Positions 16,732 to 24,635 of a stretch of DNA of 64,000 nucleotides are shown piece after piece. The notes beneath the pieces are model-generated. The model was not told where the DNA came from. It ran no database searches and saw only the letters and a list, made by a program, of their open reading frames with translations. This stretch comes from Timonella senegalensis JC301 (GTDB lineage Bacteria > Actinomycetota > Actinomycetes > Actinomycetales > Cellulomonadaceae). Within the stretch, counting starts at the first letter, position 1. Every line of letters starts with the position of its first letter. The DNA lies in the NCBI RefSeq assembly GCF_000312125.1, contig NZ_HE978641.1, positions 367,436-431,435 of the forward strand. The letters are read 5' to 3'. A program made the position numbers and the translations under genes.

Positions 16732-17754
16732 TCAGCCGACAGAGACGGCAATCTTGTTCTTCCATGGGTCCTCGAAGTGGAGGGCCGCACCGTCGTGGTG
16801 CGAACTGAAGCCGCCGAGTTTGAGACGGTCAGACAGGGCCGCAATCTCGTCGTTGTTGGGGACGAGGATCGAGACCTCGCCCAAGCCGAGCGAGGACGCG
16901 CGAGGGCCAGCGCCACGCGAATTCCACACGTTCATCGCCATGTGGTGGTGGTATCCGCCGGCAGCAACAAACAGAGCGCCGGGCATCTCGGAGGTGGCCT
17001 CAAACCCGAGCGCATCCACGTAGAAGGTGCGGGCAGCCTTGGTGTCTCCAACCTGCAGGTGCACGTGCCCCACCTTGGCTTCTTCCGCCTCGGGGGCGTC
17101 GAGCGCCTCCTGCGTGACATGTTCCTGGACAAACTTGTTGGGATCGAGCCACAGCGAGTCCATGACCACACTGGCGCCGTCCCAGCTCCACTGATCGCGT
17201 GGACGGTCCCAGTAGAGTTCGATGCCGTTGCCCTCCGGGTCGTTGAGGTAGAAGGCCTCGGACACGAGGTGGTCGGCGGAGCCCGTGTACAGGCTTCCAG
17301 CCAGCTTGGCCACGCGGACAATGACGGCTGCGAGGGCAGCCTTGGACTCGAACAGGATCGCGGTGTGGAAGAGTCCGGCCTGGCCGGACTGCGCGAACGG
17401 CAGGTTTGGCTCGTGGCGCAGAACCATGATGGGAGTCGTTCCGCGGCCGAGCGTGACCACACCCTCGCGCTTATCGTTTGCGGCGGACGTACGACCGTTG
17501 CCCTCAATGACGTTGAGCGAGATGACCTTGGTGTAGAACTCGACCATGGCGTCAATGTCGCGCACGTAGAGCGTGACCGCGTCCATATCGAGATCCTTGG
17601 ACAGCAGGTCAGAGGTGCCCAGCGCGTGGGCGTCTGGCACACGAACTCCTGCATGGACTGGGAGGACAGCGCCCTCTTGGGCTGTTAGGGCCGTGGTCAG
17701 GTGTGCGCTCTCGCCCATGCCTGTCTGCGATTCTGGCTCGGTATTGCGGTTCAC
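16732..17754 (-). CDS. Two-domain VOC-family protein (catechol 2,3-dioxygenase/CatE-like)
   Basis: 340 residues with two vicinal-oxygen-chelate modules: about 57-180 (VTLYVRDIDAMVEFYTKVI ... LFHTAILF ... GNGIELYWDRP) and about 228-340 (VGHVHLQVGDTKAARTFYVDALGF ... HHHMAMNVWNSRG). The His and Glu residues that ligate metal in CatE-type enzymes are present (GHVH, HHHMAMN). Ring cleavage or another VOC reaction cannot be told apart. GTG start at 17754 with GAAG upstream; an inner ATG at residue 13 is an alternative. Confidence 0.82.
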   Translation of the reverse strand: MNRNTEPESQTGMGESAHLTTALTAQEGAVLPVHAGVRVPDAHALGTSDLLSKDLDMDAVTLYVRDIDAMVEFYTKVISLNVIEGNGRTSAANDKREGVVTLGRGTTPIMVLRHEPNLPFAQSGQAGLFHTAILFESKAALAAVIVRVAKLAGSLYTGSADHLVSEAFYLNDPEGNGIELYWDRPRDQWSWDGASVVMDSLWLDPNKFVQEHVTQEALDAPEAEEAKVGHVHLQVGDTKAARTFYVDALGFEATSEMPGALFVAAGGYHHHMAMNVWNSRGAGPRASSLGLGEVSILVPNNDEIAALSDRLKLGGFSSHHDGAALHFEDPWKNKIAVSVG

Positions 17755-18019
17755 TTCTTCACCCCGTGATCGATTGATGGTTCAAGTTTCTCATGCATTA
17801 ATTGAAGCGTCAAGCAATGGGGGTGGCTGCCGATGCGCGGCCAATGATTGCCCTCTGCCCGCGCCTTCTCTGCGCTCAACCCCTCTCTTCGCCCTCCCAG
17901 ACCGCCCCCTCCCTCCACCCGCAGCACCACTCACACCCCTACCCCGACACCAGTCCCACCTCCACCCGCGCCACACTGGGAACGGGAATAGGGCGCACAC
18001 CGATTCGGTTGCCAGCGAT

Positions 18020-18685
18020 ATGAGTTCACCGCTAAAAGTAGATATTTGGTCCGACATCGCTTGCCCTTGGTGCTACATCGGCAAGCGCAAGTTTGAGGAA
18101 GGGCTGTCCCAGTTCGCCGGGCGCGACGACGTCGAGGTCGAGTACCATTCGTTCGAGCTGGCGCCTGACACCCCCGTGGACTTTGAGGGTTCCGAGATTG
18201 ACTTCCTGGCCAAGCACAAGGGCATGCCCAAGGCCCAGGTTGAGCAGATGCTCGACCACGTAACCGGCATCGCCGCCGAGGTTGGCCTTGAGTACCGGTT
18301 TGACCAGCTCAAGCACACCAAGACCCTGCAGGCTCACCAGCTCCTGCACTTTGCCAAGTCCCAGGGCAAGCAGCGCGAGATGAAGGAGCGCCTCCTGAAG
18401 GCTTACTTCACCGAGGGCAAGCACGTGGGCAAGAACGACACCCTCGTGGAACTGGCAGGCGAAATCGGCCTGGACAAGGATGCCGCCCGCGCAGCGCTTG
18501 AGTCCGGAGAGTTCGCTTCCGACGTCCAAGCAGACCTCAACATGGCCCGCGAGTACGGCATCAATGGCGTCCCATTCTTCGTGTTCAACAACAAGTACGG
18601 CGTGTCGGGCGCACAGGCTCCTGAGACGTTCACGCAGGTCCTCGACCAGGTCGCCGGGGAACTGGAAGCCGAGTCGGCCAAGTAA
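18020..18685 (+). CDS. DsbA-family oxidoreductase (FrnE-like)
   Basis: 221 residues, cytosolic DsbA/FrnE-type thioredoxin-fold protein. The CPWC active site is at residues 15-18 in IWSDIACPWCYIGK; the helical insertion follows, and the cis-proline loop is NGVPFFVFNNKYGVSGAQ near 183-200. Members act in disulfide exchange or polyketide chemistry. No signal peptide. The ATG at 18020 starts exactly at the domain; upstream in-frame sequence is low complexity. Its stop TAA shares a base with the ATG of the next small ORF. Confidence 0.88.
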   Translation: MSSPLKVDIWSDIACPWCYIGKRKFEEGLSQFAGRDDVEVEYHSFELAPDTPVDFEGSEIDFLAKHKGMPKAQVEQMLDHVTGIAAEVGLEYRFDQLKHTKTLQAHQLLHFAKSQGKQREMKERLLKAYFTEGKHVGKNDTLVELAGEIGLDKDAARAALESGEFASDVQADLNMAREYGINGVPFFVFNNKYGVSGAQAPETFTQVLDQVAGELEAESAK

Positions 18686-18855
18686 TGACCACCTCACCCA
18701 AACCTCCAAGCCAGGACGAAGCCACACCAGAAACGGAAAACCAGCCGCCTGCGCCCCTGGTCCAGCCGCTTCAGACCCCGGCGTTTGGGGGCCTCGCATC
18801 GCTCGGCATCACGGTGGACGAGTCCGCAGTGTGCGGCCCTGACGGCTGCCTCTAA
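18685..18855 (+). CDS. 56-residue peptide coupled to the DsbA-like gene
   Basis: Small ORF whose ATG overlaps the preceding stop by one base (TAATG), implying translational coupling. Sequence: Pro/Gln/Glu-rich N-terminal half starting MTTSPKPPSQDE, then PAFGGLASLGITVDESA and the C-terminal VCGPDGCL. Two cysteines four residues apart close to the C-terminus make it a candidate partner or substrate of the adjacent CPWC enzyme. I do not recognise the family. A palindromic repeat begins five bases after the stop. Confidence 0.65.
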   Translation: MTTSPKPPSQDEATPETENQPPAPLVQPLQTPAFGGLASLGITVDESAVCGPDGCL

Positions 18856-18859
18856 CCAT

Positions 18860-18915
18860 CGAGAGTGGGCTGGAGCCTACTCTCCCTTTCGAGAGTGGGC
18901 TGGAGCCCACTCTCG
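18860..18915. repeat. Tandem hairpin repeat (GAGAGTGGGC units)
   Basis: Two units, 18860-18884 and 18890-18915, each folding GAGAGTGGGC-TGGA-GCCYACTCTC, one base different. Possible double terminator for the DsbA-like operon, but no T run follows; the dispersed motif begins at 18921. Confidence 0.75.
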
Positions 18916-18995
18916 TTGTGATTGTCGACGATCTTGGTCACCCTGCCCGGTAGGCTAGGGGCAGTTCAATCGCACGGTCAGACAGGCAGATACCC

Positions 18996-19382
18996 ATGGA
19001 CATTAAGTACTACTCGCAGGTCACCAAACTCCTCCGCCGTAAAGGCATTGACGACGACCGCATCCTGCAGACCCTGAACGACATCAAGGGCTGGGAGCGC
19101 ACGCACCCCGACGCCTACCTTTCCGAGCACTTTGGCCCGCCGGCCGCTCTCGTGCGTGACATGCCCAAGGGGAACGCCATCCAAGCGCCGCAAAAGGTCT
19201 TGGCCGCGACTCTCGGCATCACGTTCTTGCTCGTGTTCGCGCAGATCATCTTTGGCATGTTTGGGATTCCACTCATCCCGGGCATGCCGCTTGCGATGTG
19301 GGGAATCGTCGCTCTGATCATCGGAATGATCGTGTTCCTATCCGTTGGCGGCAAGCTGCCGGAGAACTTCCGCGTCGACTGA
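18996..19382 (+). CDS. Small membrane protein, unknown
   Basis: 128 residues. A soluble N-terminal helical part (MDIKYYSQVTKLLRRKGIDD, residues 1-55) is followed by two helices, VLAATLGITFLLVFAQIIFGM near 69-89 and MWGIVALIIGMIVFLSV near 101-118. The N-terminal part resembles HAAS/DUF1700-type helical domains only loosely. No strong ribosome site. Family not recognised. Confidence 0.7.
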   Translation: MDIKYYSQVTKLLRRKGIDDDRILQTLNDIKGWERTHPDAYLSEHFGPPAALVRDMPKGNAIQAPQKVLAATLGITFLLVFAQIIFGMFGIPLIPGMPLAMWGIVALIIGMIVFLSVGGKLPENFRVD

Positions 19383-19469
19383 CGCTCGGCGCTTCAACCG
19401 CATCCAGCACACAGAGAACACCCAGCACACCAACAACGTTCCAGTAGCGGTTGCCCAACGAGGCGGCCG

Positions 19470-20801
19470 CTACTTCTTTCTGTACGTCTTCCAGGCCTCG
19501 CGCACGGGCGGAACCACGATCCCACGCTCTCGATAGTCCTCACGGGTGTTCTTCTTTGTCACCACAAAACCGACGAGGCCCACCGCAAGCGGCACGAGCA
19601 TTACTGAGAACGCGGTGCGGAAGTCCGCCAAATCGTACTGACCTGAGGGGCGCAGGCGGTCGAGGACCACGCCCACGGCAAGGATGCACAGGAATCCGCC
19701 CACGAACCCTCCCATGTTGGCGATTCCGCTGCCCACCCCAAGTTGTGCGGTCGGGTTGGAGGTGCGCGCAAAGTCGAGCCCGATAAGGCTCGCAGGCCCA
19801 CCCACCGCAATCATCGTGCAGCTTACGATGAGCACCCACAGCGGCAGTGGCTGAGTGGGGAGAAGCATGACGAGCCAGGCACAAACCACACCTGCCACGA
19901 TCGCGTAAACCAGCCAAGATCGTCGTAAAGGATGGCGGGCACAGAACATGCCGATCAGCGGCCCACTAACCATGCCAACCAGTGTCATGCAGGTAATCAC
20001 CAGCGAGACCTGAGCTTGGCTCAGGTCATGGCCAAGGCGCAGGAACGGCGTTCCCCACAGGAAAATGAACACGTTGAACGAGAACGCCGTGATGAGGTGG
20101 GTCCAGAACCCCAGCCAGGATCCGGACGTGGACATGGCGCCGCGCAATGGCGAGATGTCCACCCGGTGCGGGACCACGTCGATGGGCCGTGGCGGCCTAG
20201 CGGCTGTCCCCAACGGCCCCACCTCCGGGAAGTCCCTCACCCACGCTAGTGTCCACAGGGAGGCGAAAACTCCCACGATCCCCAGGATCGTGTACGCCTG
20301 GCTCCACCCCAGATTATTTACGACGATCACGAACGGCACCGCCGAAATGATCTGTCCCGTCTGGGCAATTTGGCCCGTTAGCTGGGACAGGAGAGGAGCC
20401 TTGGACGGCGGAAACCACACGGCAACCAGTTTGAGCACGGACACGAACGTGGTCGCGTCGCCAGCACCAATCAAGACGCGAGCAGCGAGGGCAAGTGGGA
20501 TGGAGTCAGCAAACGCCATGCCGAACTGGCCCACTGCCATCATGAGTGCGCCGAGCGCAATGAGCTTGCGCGCACCGATTTTGTCGAGCGCTACCCCCAC
20601 AGGGACCTGCGCGGCTGCATAGACGCACAGCTGCACCACGGTGAACAGGGAAAGTTCGGCTGCGGATGCGCCAAATCGCTGTGCCGCTTCAAGCCCGGTG
20701 AGCCCCAGCGATGTGCGATGCACGATCGCCACAATGTACGCAGCCGTGGCTACGGCCCAGATGAAGTAGGCCTTGCAGGCGGAGTACCGTGCCTCGCTCA
20801 T
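19470..20801 (-). CDS. MFS transporter
   Basis: 443 residues with about twelve helices. MFS signature features: GVALDKIGARKLIALGALMM after helix 2 (the motif-A equivalent), RVLIGAGDATTFVSVLKLVAVWFPP in helices 4-5, and IGMFCARHPLRRSW as the second-half equivalent. The GDATTF stretch resembles nitrate/organic-anion type carriers, but the substrate is not determinable. GGGGAGG precedes ATG 20801. Two internal copies of the dispersed motif (19918, 20316) lie on opposite strands. Confidence 0.88.
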   Translation of the reverse strand: MSEARYSACKAYFIWAVATAAYIVAIVHRTSLGLTGLEAAQRFGASAAELSLFTVVQLCVYAAAQVPVGVALDKIGARKLIALGALMMAVGQFGMAFADSIPLALAARVLIGAGDATTFVSVLKLVAVWFPPSKAPLLSQLTGQIAQTGQIISAVPFVIVVNNLGWSQAYTILGIVGVFASLWTLAWVRDFPEVGPLGTAARPPRPIDVVPHRVDISPLRGAMSTSGSWLGFWTHLITAFSFNVFIFLWGTPFLRLGHDLSQAQVSLVITCMTLVGMVSGPLIGMFCARHPLRRSWLVYAIVAGVVCAWLVMLLPTQPLPLWVLIVSCTMIAVGGPASLIGLDFARTSNPTAQLGVGSGIANMGGFVGGFLCILAVGVVLDRLRPSGQYDLADFRTAFSVMLVPLAVGLVGFVVTKKNTREDYRERGIVVPPVREAWKTYRKK

Positions 20802-20862
20802 GTTTACCTCCCCAAGTAATCCTATTTTATTTGGGTTGGAGCGCGCCGAGGCGCGCCAGTTC

Positions 20863-20875
20863 ATTACCGACGATC
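20863..20875 (+). other. Dispersed motif copy ATTACCGACGATC
   Basis: Intergenic copy of the window-wide motif between the MFS start and the candidate small RNA. See finding on the dispersed motif. Confidence 0.6.
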
Positions 20876-20913
20876 ACCACAAGACCCTTCGCCCGCAAAA
20901 TTCTCTTGAAATA

Positions 20914-20927
20914 GGGACTTTGGGCCC
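20914..20927 (+). promoter_or_regulatory. DosR/DevR-like box upstream of candidate small RNA
   Basis: GGGACTTTGGGCCC matches 12 of 14 positions of the DosR core. Its centre is about 41 bases upstream of the start expected from the -10-like TATTGA (20949-20954), the usual position for a DosR-activated promoter. It could also serve the MFS gene on the other strand, 113 bases away. Confidence 0.45.
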
Positions 20928-20961
20928 GGCTAGACCCCTGTCCGAGGGTATTGAATAAGAG

Positions 20962-21073
20962 AGTCGAATTGCTCAGACGTGAGGATGAGGCCGGCACCAT
21001 TTTGACCCCTCTGTATGGTGCCTGGACGTCCTCATTGGGCGGGAGGAAGCGCGGGCTCCTCCCGCCCTTTTTT
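20962..21073 (+). ncRNA. Candidate structured small RNA or leader with intrinsic terminator
   Basis: No ORF, but clear RNA structure: GGCACCAT/ATGGTGCC (20993-21000 with 21015-21022), outer pairing of ATGAGG with CCTCAT, and a strong terminator (stem 21037-21046 / 21058-21067, then six T at 21068-21073). A -10-like box lies at 20949-20954. It ends 93 bases before the GNAT gene, which has its own -10 box, so an independent small RNA is favoured over a riboswitch. No known class matched. Confidence 0.6.
21037..21073 (+). terminator. Rho-independent terminator of the candidate small RNA
   Basis: GGGCGGGAGG / CCTCCCGCCC, ten base pairs, followed directly by TTTTTT. Confidence 0.92.
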
Positions 21074-21166
21074 ATGCCCGCGCGTAAACCACAGGGCCCG
21101 TCATAACCCACGGCATTTTCTCCGCGAAATTTCTTTCCCTGCGCCGCGCCAACTTAGAGTAGTCGC

Positions 21167-21790
21167 ATGACTTCCTACTCCATTCGCAAGGTCAATGCTG
21201 ACAACCCTGCCGAGATCGACCGTCTCTACGAAATCTGCCTTCTGACCGGCGACAGCGGCAAGGACGCCTCCGACCTTTACACCGACCCGCGGCTCATCGG
21301 GGAGCTGTACGTTGGCGCATACCCCACCTACCACCCCGAATTCTGCTTTGTGCTCGTGGACGAGAACGATGTTCCCGTGGGCTACACCGTGGGTGTCCCG
21401 GACTCCGTCGCGTTTGACGCCCAGCTAGACGCCACGTGGTGGCCTCCTCTGCGCGAGAAGTACTCAGCGGTTCAGTTCCCTGCAGACAGCAAGGACGCGG
21501 GGCTTGTGCAGACCCTCATGAACTGGGGTCACACCAACACGGATCTTGCCGCCGAATACCCCGCCCACCTCCACATCGACATCCTCCCCGAGGCACAGGG
21601 TGGTGGAAACGGTAAGAAGCTTCTGTTCACGCTCATCGACGCATTCCGCGACGCAGGAATCAAGGGCTTCCACCTAGGTGTAGGCGGAGCCAACGAAAAC
21701 GCCATCGGCTTCTACCAGCACGTAGGGCTGGAAGTAGTGGTCGACCACGAGTGGGGCAAGACCATGGGGATGCACCTCACAAAGGACTGA
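21167..21790 (+). CDS. GNAT-family N-acetyltransferase
   Basis: 207 residues, single GNAT domain. Motif A region HIDILPEAQGGGNGKKLLFTLID near residue 126-148 (the Q/G-x-x-G-x-G acetyl-CoA loop) and ending HLGVGGANENAIGFYQHVGLE. The N-terminal half (SVAFDAQLDATWWPPLREKY) resembles the extended GNATs related to the O-GlcNAcase C-terminal domain. TAGAGT lies six bases before the ATG, consistent with leaderless transcription. Confidence 0.85.
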   Translation: MTSYSIRKVNADNPAEIDRLYEICLLTGDSGKDASDLYTDPRLIGELYVGAYPTYHPEFCFVLVDENDVPVGYTVGVPDSVAFDAQLDATWWPPLREKYSAVQFPADSKDAGLVQTLMNWGHTNTDLAAEYPAHLHIDILPEAQGGGNGKKLLFTLIDAFRDAGIKGFHLGVGGANENAIGFYQHVGLEVVVDHEWGKTMGMHLTKD

Positions 21791-21873
21791 CACCGCCTGA
21801 CCTGCCTCCCGTATGGCGGCGTGCCGCAAAGCCTATGCACCGCTGACCGGCGCCTCCACGGAACCGTTCGGAA

Positions 21874-22010
21874 ACTATAGTCAATAGTCTCGTTCCTGCT
21901 TCTGCGGGTCTTGCCTCCAGACACAATGGCTGGCCGGACTTACAGTCCCTCCACGGGCGTTTAACGTCTCCCTGGAACTTCAAGGCGACAAGGTTTCTCG
22001 TTAGGCCACC
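21874..22010 (-). ncRNA. Candidate omega RNA / right end of a TnpB element
   Basis: Read on the minus strand, the sequence after the tnpB stop has features typical of IS605-type right ends: CGCCCGTGGAGGGAC, GCAGAAGCAGGAACGAG and a terminal ACTAT/ATAGT hairpin at 21874-21888. In IS605-type elements the guide RNA overlaps the tnpB 3' end and runs to this right end. The exact end is not defined. Confidence 0.4.
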
Positions 22011-23223
22011 AAGCCCATGTCAATGCCTGCTACCTGCGCGAGTAAGTTACGTGCGGCATTCACGTCACGATCATGACGCACCCCGCACACACAAACCCAC
22101 ACACGGTCCTTGAGGGTCAACGAAGCGTTGATAGCCCCACAGGCACGGCATAACCTCGAGGACGCAAACCACCGGTCCGCAACCACGATTTCAGAGCCGT
22201 ACCATTCGGCTTTGTACTGCAACTGGCGAGCGAACTCGGCCCACCCCTGCTCGCTGATCGCGCGGGCCAGGCGCCGGTTTTTTACCATTCCAGCCACATT
22301 CAGATCCTCGATAACGATCGCTGTCTTGGTTCTCGTCAGCGACGTCGTGAGTTTGTGGTGGAAGTCTTTGCGCGCGTTCACGGCATCCACATGCGCGGCA
22401 GCAAGACGATCACGCGTCTTGCCCCAGTTGCTCGATCCCTTAACGCGGCGAGCGAGCTCCTTGTTCAGGCGACGGACTCTACGCCGTGTCTTCTTCACAG
22501 CCGCAGGCAAACGGATTTCCTCGACCTGACCGTCTGAGCTAGCAATGGTTGCGAACGTCTTAATGCCCACATCAATACCAACGCTCGGTCCTCCGGAAGG
22601 CACGGTGTGCCGCTCGTTAATGTCGGTGCGGTCCACTTCCAGTTGGAAAGACACGAACCATCGTCCGGCCTGACGGGTCACTTTCGAGCCAAGGACACGG
22701 GCACGAGAGTCAGCAATCCGCTCGGTCAGCCACCCCATGTTTTCCCGGGTCGTAATCTTCCCAACGTTTGGGACGGACACAGTCCATTCGCCTACGGGCT
22801 TCAAACGTGCTTCATCAATACGGAAGTGTTCACCGTGTTTGCGGACCTTGTGTTTCGGGAATCCCATGCGACGGCCCCGACGCGTGCCCTTGCGTGAATC
22901 GCTAAAGTTCTTTAAGGCCGAAGCGAGGTTACGGCACGCTTCTTTCGGCACGCGCGAGGACATGTTCTCGCTAGCGAACCACTCGCACTCGTGGGCGACG
23001 CTACGCCAGTATCGTTCGAGTGCGGGCGCGGACCATCCGAGCAGGTCGGGAAGTTCATTGTCTGAGACTCCTGCTTCACGCGCTATTCTCCGTGCGTCGA
23101 GGGTTCTCTTGACCTCATCCAGGCAACGGCTATACACAACACGAGTGAGGCCAGTGTGCGAAGCAAGCCGCGCGACCTGTTCGGGAGTGGGGCGAGTTCG
23201 ATCTTGAAGCCCTGCTTCTTAAG
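22001..23223 (-). pseudogene. TnpB-family RNA-guided nuclease, N-terminal frameshift
   Basis: IS200/IS605-type TnpB. Intact frame from GTG 23137 to 22001 (378 codons). RuvC catalytic residues are all present: Asp in GIDVGIKTF (about codon 188), Glu in VIEDLN (about 276), Asp in DRDVNAARN (about 358). The zinc ribbon CRAC...CVCG is also intact. The first 28 or so residues are in another frame: KKQGFKIELAPLP (from about 23220) continues as EQVARLASHTGLTRVVYSRCLDEV only if one base is added at the C run at 23183-23185 (CTCCCG where CTCCCCG is expected). No clear start codon precedes KKQGF. No TnpA is present. A left-end-like hairpin GCGTGCC/GGCACGC lies at 23271-23295. Confidence 0.85.
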
Positions 23224-23270
23224 ACCACCCCTCCCCTGGAAACGATTCGAACTGGTGTACGAATATCGTA

Positions 23271-23295
23271 GCGTGCCTCGACTATCGGGGCACGC
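23271..23295. repeat. Subterminal hairpin, possible left end of the TnpB element
   Basis: GCGTGCC (23271-23277) and GGCACGC (23289-23295), located upstream of the TnpB frame as expected for an IS605-type left end. Attribution is by position only. Confidence 0.35.
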
Positions 23296-23478
23296 TTTCG
23301 TGGGGGTGTCCTCGATTTGTAGATCAAACGAAACGAAAACGTATGATCGACTACTCTTCCAGCCAACAGCTAGAACCCCACAGGGAGGCCCGGAGCGGGT
23401 GAAACGGGCCGTTCTGTGACGCAGAAAACACCCCAATGTGGCGTAAGCATTTGCCAAATACTCGTAAAGTTCTGGCAT

Positions 23479-23507
23479 TTGACAGCCTGAACCGCTAGAG
23501 TTAACGC
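23479..23507 (+). promoter_or_regulatory. Promoter of the cold-shock gene
   Basis: TTGACA (23479-23484), 17-base spacer, TAACGC (23502-23507). Start near 23514 gives a leader of about 130 bases. Confidence 0.75.
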
Positions 23508-23513
23508 GAAGTT

Positions 23514-23646
23514 GCAGTGCCTCGCACGTCGCGCAAACCGCCTAGCGGATGAGCGTTCTTGATCCTCAAGAGTTTGACGACGATCACCGTGACGTCAAGC
23601 TTCCAGCTCTGGAAGCGGTCTCACAAAACTCTTGAAGGAGTACAAA
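23514..23646 (+). ncRNA. Structured 5' leader of the cold-shock gene
   Basis: A ten-base stem TCAAGAGTTT (23566-23575) pairs with AAACTCTTGA (23626-23635), whose last two bases (GA) begin the Shine-Dalgarno GAAGGAG (23634-23640). Inside it is a perfect CTTCCAG-CT-CTGGAAG hairpin (23600-23615). A dispersed motif copy (23573-23585) spans the stem edge. A temperature-dependent leader, as for E. coli cspA, is an inference. Confidence 0.6.
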
Positions 23647-23850
23647 ATGGCAATCGGAACCGTGAAGTGGTTCAACAACGAAAAGGGCTATGGATTCATC
23701 GCCCCTCAGGACGGCTCGGCTGACGTGTTCGCACACTACAGCGCAATCGAGTCCAACGGATACCGTTCCCTCGAAGAGAACCAGCAGGTTGAGTTCGAGG
23801 TTACCCAGGGTCCAAAGGGTCCTCAGGCTGAGCACATCCGCCCACTCTGA
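23647..23850 (+). CDS. Cold-shock protein (CspA family)
   Basis: 67 residues, single cold-shock domain binding RNA/ssDNA. RNP1 KGYGFIAP and RNP2-like VFAHYSAI are intact; begins [10 protein letters not shown]. The ATG at 23647 follows GAAGGAG; an upstream in-frame ATG at 23632 overlaps the ribosome site and is rejected. Long structured leader and a strong terminator bracket the gene. Confidence 0.96.
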   Translation: MAIGTVKWFNNEKGYGFIAPQDGSADVFAHYSAIESNGYRSLEENQQVEFEVTQGPKGPQAEHIRPL

Positions 23851-23877
23851 TCTCTCCTGAACGAATCTCGTTCATAA

Positions 23878-23913
23878 CAAAGGGTGGCCACTCGCAAGAG
23901 TGGTCACCCTTTG
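23878..23913 (+). terminator. 16-bp terminator after the cold-shock gene
   Basis: Arms 23878-23893 and 23898-23913 (begin CAAAGGGTG) with one G-T pair and a GCAA tetraloop; the T run is inside the descending arm (CCCTTTG). Confidence 0.88.
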
Positions 23914-24361
23914 TGGTTCCCACGATAGTGTTTCCCACGATCTGCCAACTGCGCTGCGTCCTCGAGGTGTTTGCCAAAGCTCGGACGATTCGAAATGGCT
24001 GGTAATGATCCGCCGCGGAATTAATCAATACTGCAATATGGGTTCCGGTTAATGAAGAATTAACATTCACACAGGATCCCTGAGTGTTACCTGGGCCTCA
24101 CATAACTTCACGCGGGAATCAAAACGATTCGATTGGCCGAGTTTTTTCCCTGTGCCCGTCCACCAGTGGTTTCGAACTGGCAAAGCAGCCGCACACGCCC
24201 AGCAAACATGCCCAAGACCGTCGAAAATCTTGGAAAAAGCGTGGGGCGAAGTACCCACTTGAATGCATTTTGCCAGTCCCCACAAAAAAGTGACCTGTTG
24301 GTAAGAGTTTCACCCATAGAATATTTGAGTGAGTTCCAATCCGCCCGATAGGTTTAGCCCC
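23914..24361. other. Intergenic region before the sigma-factor cluster
   Basis: About 450 bases without a supported gene; noticeably more A/T-rich than its neighbours. It holds one single-mismatch copy of the dispersed motif (24216-24228, minus) and a TAGGTT -10-like box at 24349-24354. Confidence 0.5.
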
Positions 24362-24598
24362 ATGACTTGGAAGAAAAGCGCGCTCGTAAACTCCGCCCAC
24401 TCCTGGTTGCCCATTCAGGGCGAGAGCGCACGCACCATTCCACTTGCGAGTCTGCTTCACGTAGACTCGAGAATCTCCGCTGCCAAACTGTTCAACCCAG
24501 AAGAGTCGTCTTTCTCAACCAGCAACATCGCGTTCGCTCCACTCTCTGGCACCGCAGCTGGCGCCGCCCCGCTCCCCCAACGGATCTCCTGCCTCTAA
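24362..24598 (+). CDS. Possible small protein ahead of the sigma cluster
   Basis: 78 residues, starting MTWKKSALVNSAHSW and ending PLPQRISCL. Its ATG lies seven bases after TAGGTT, the leaderless pattern seen at several genes here, and third codon positions favour C/G. No family recognised, no signal or TM helix. It ends 37 bases before the GTG of the first sigma fusion. It may be a real small regulator or chance. Confidence 0.35.
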   Translation: MTWKKSALVNSAHSWLPIQGESARTIPLASLLHVDSRISAAKLFNPEESSFSTSNIAFAPLSGTAAGAAPLPQRISCL

Positions 24599-24635
24599 CA
24601 ATGCACGAACCGCCAGACCCATTGGATTACTCTCC

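Noticed and set aside
15563-17688. Long antisense frames over the SDR gene (15563-16603) and the VOC gene (16699-17688)
   Set aside because: Shadows of confidently identified genes; residue composition is atypical and they cross the terminator region.
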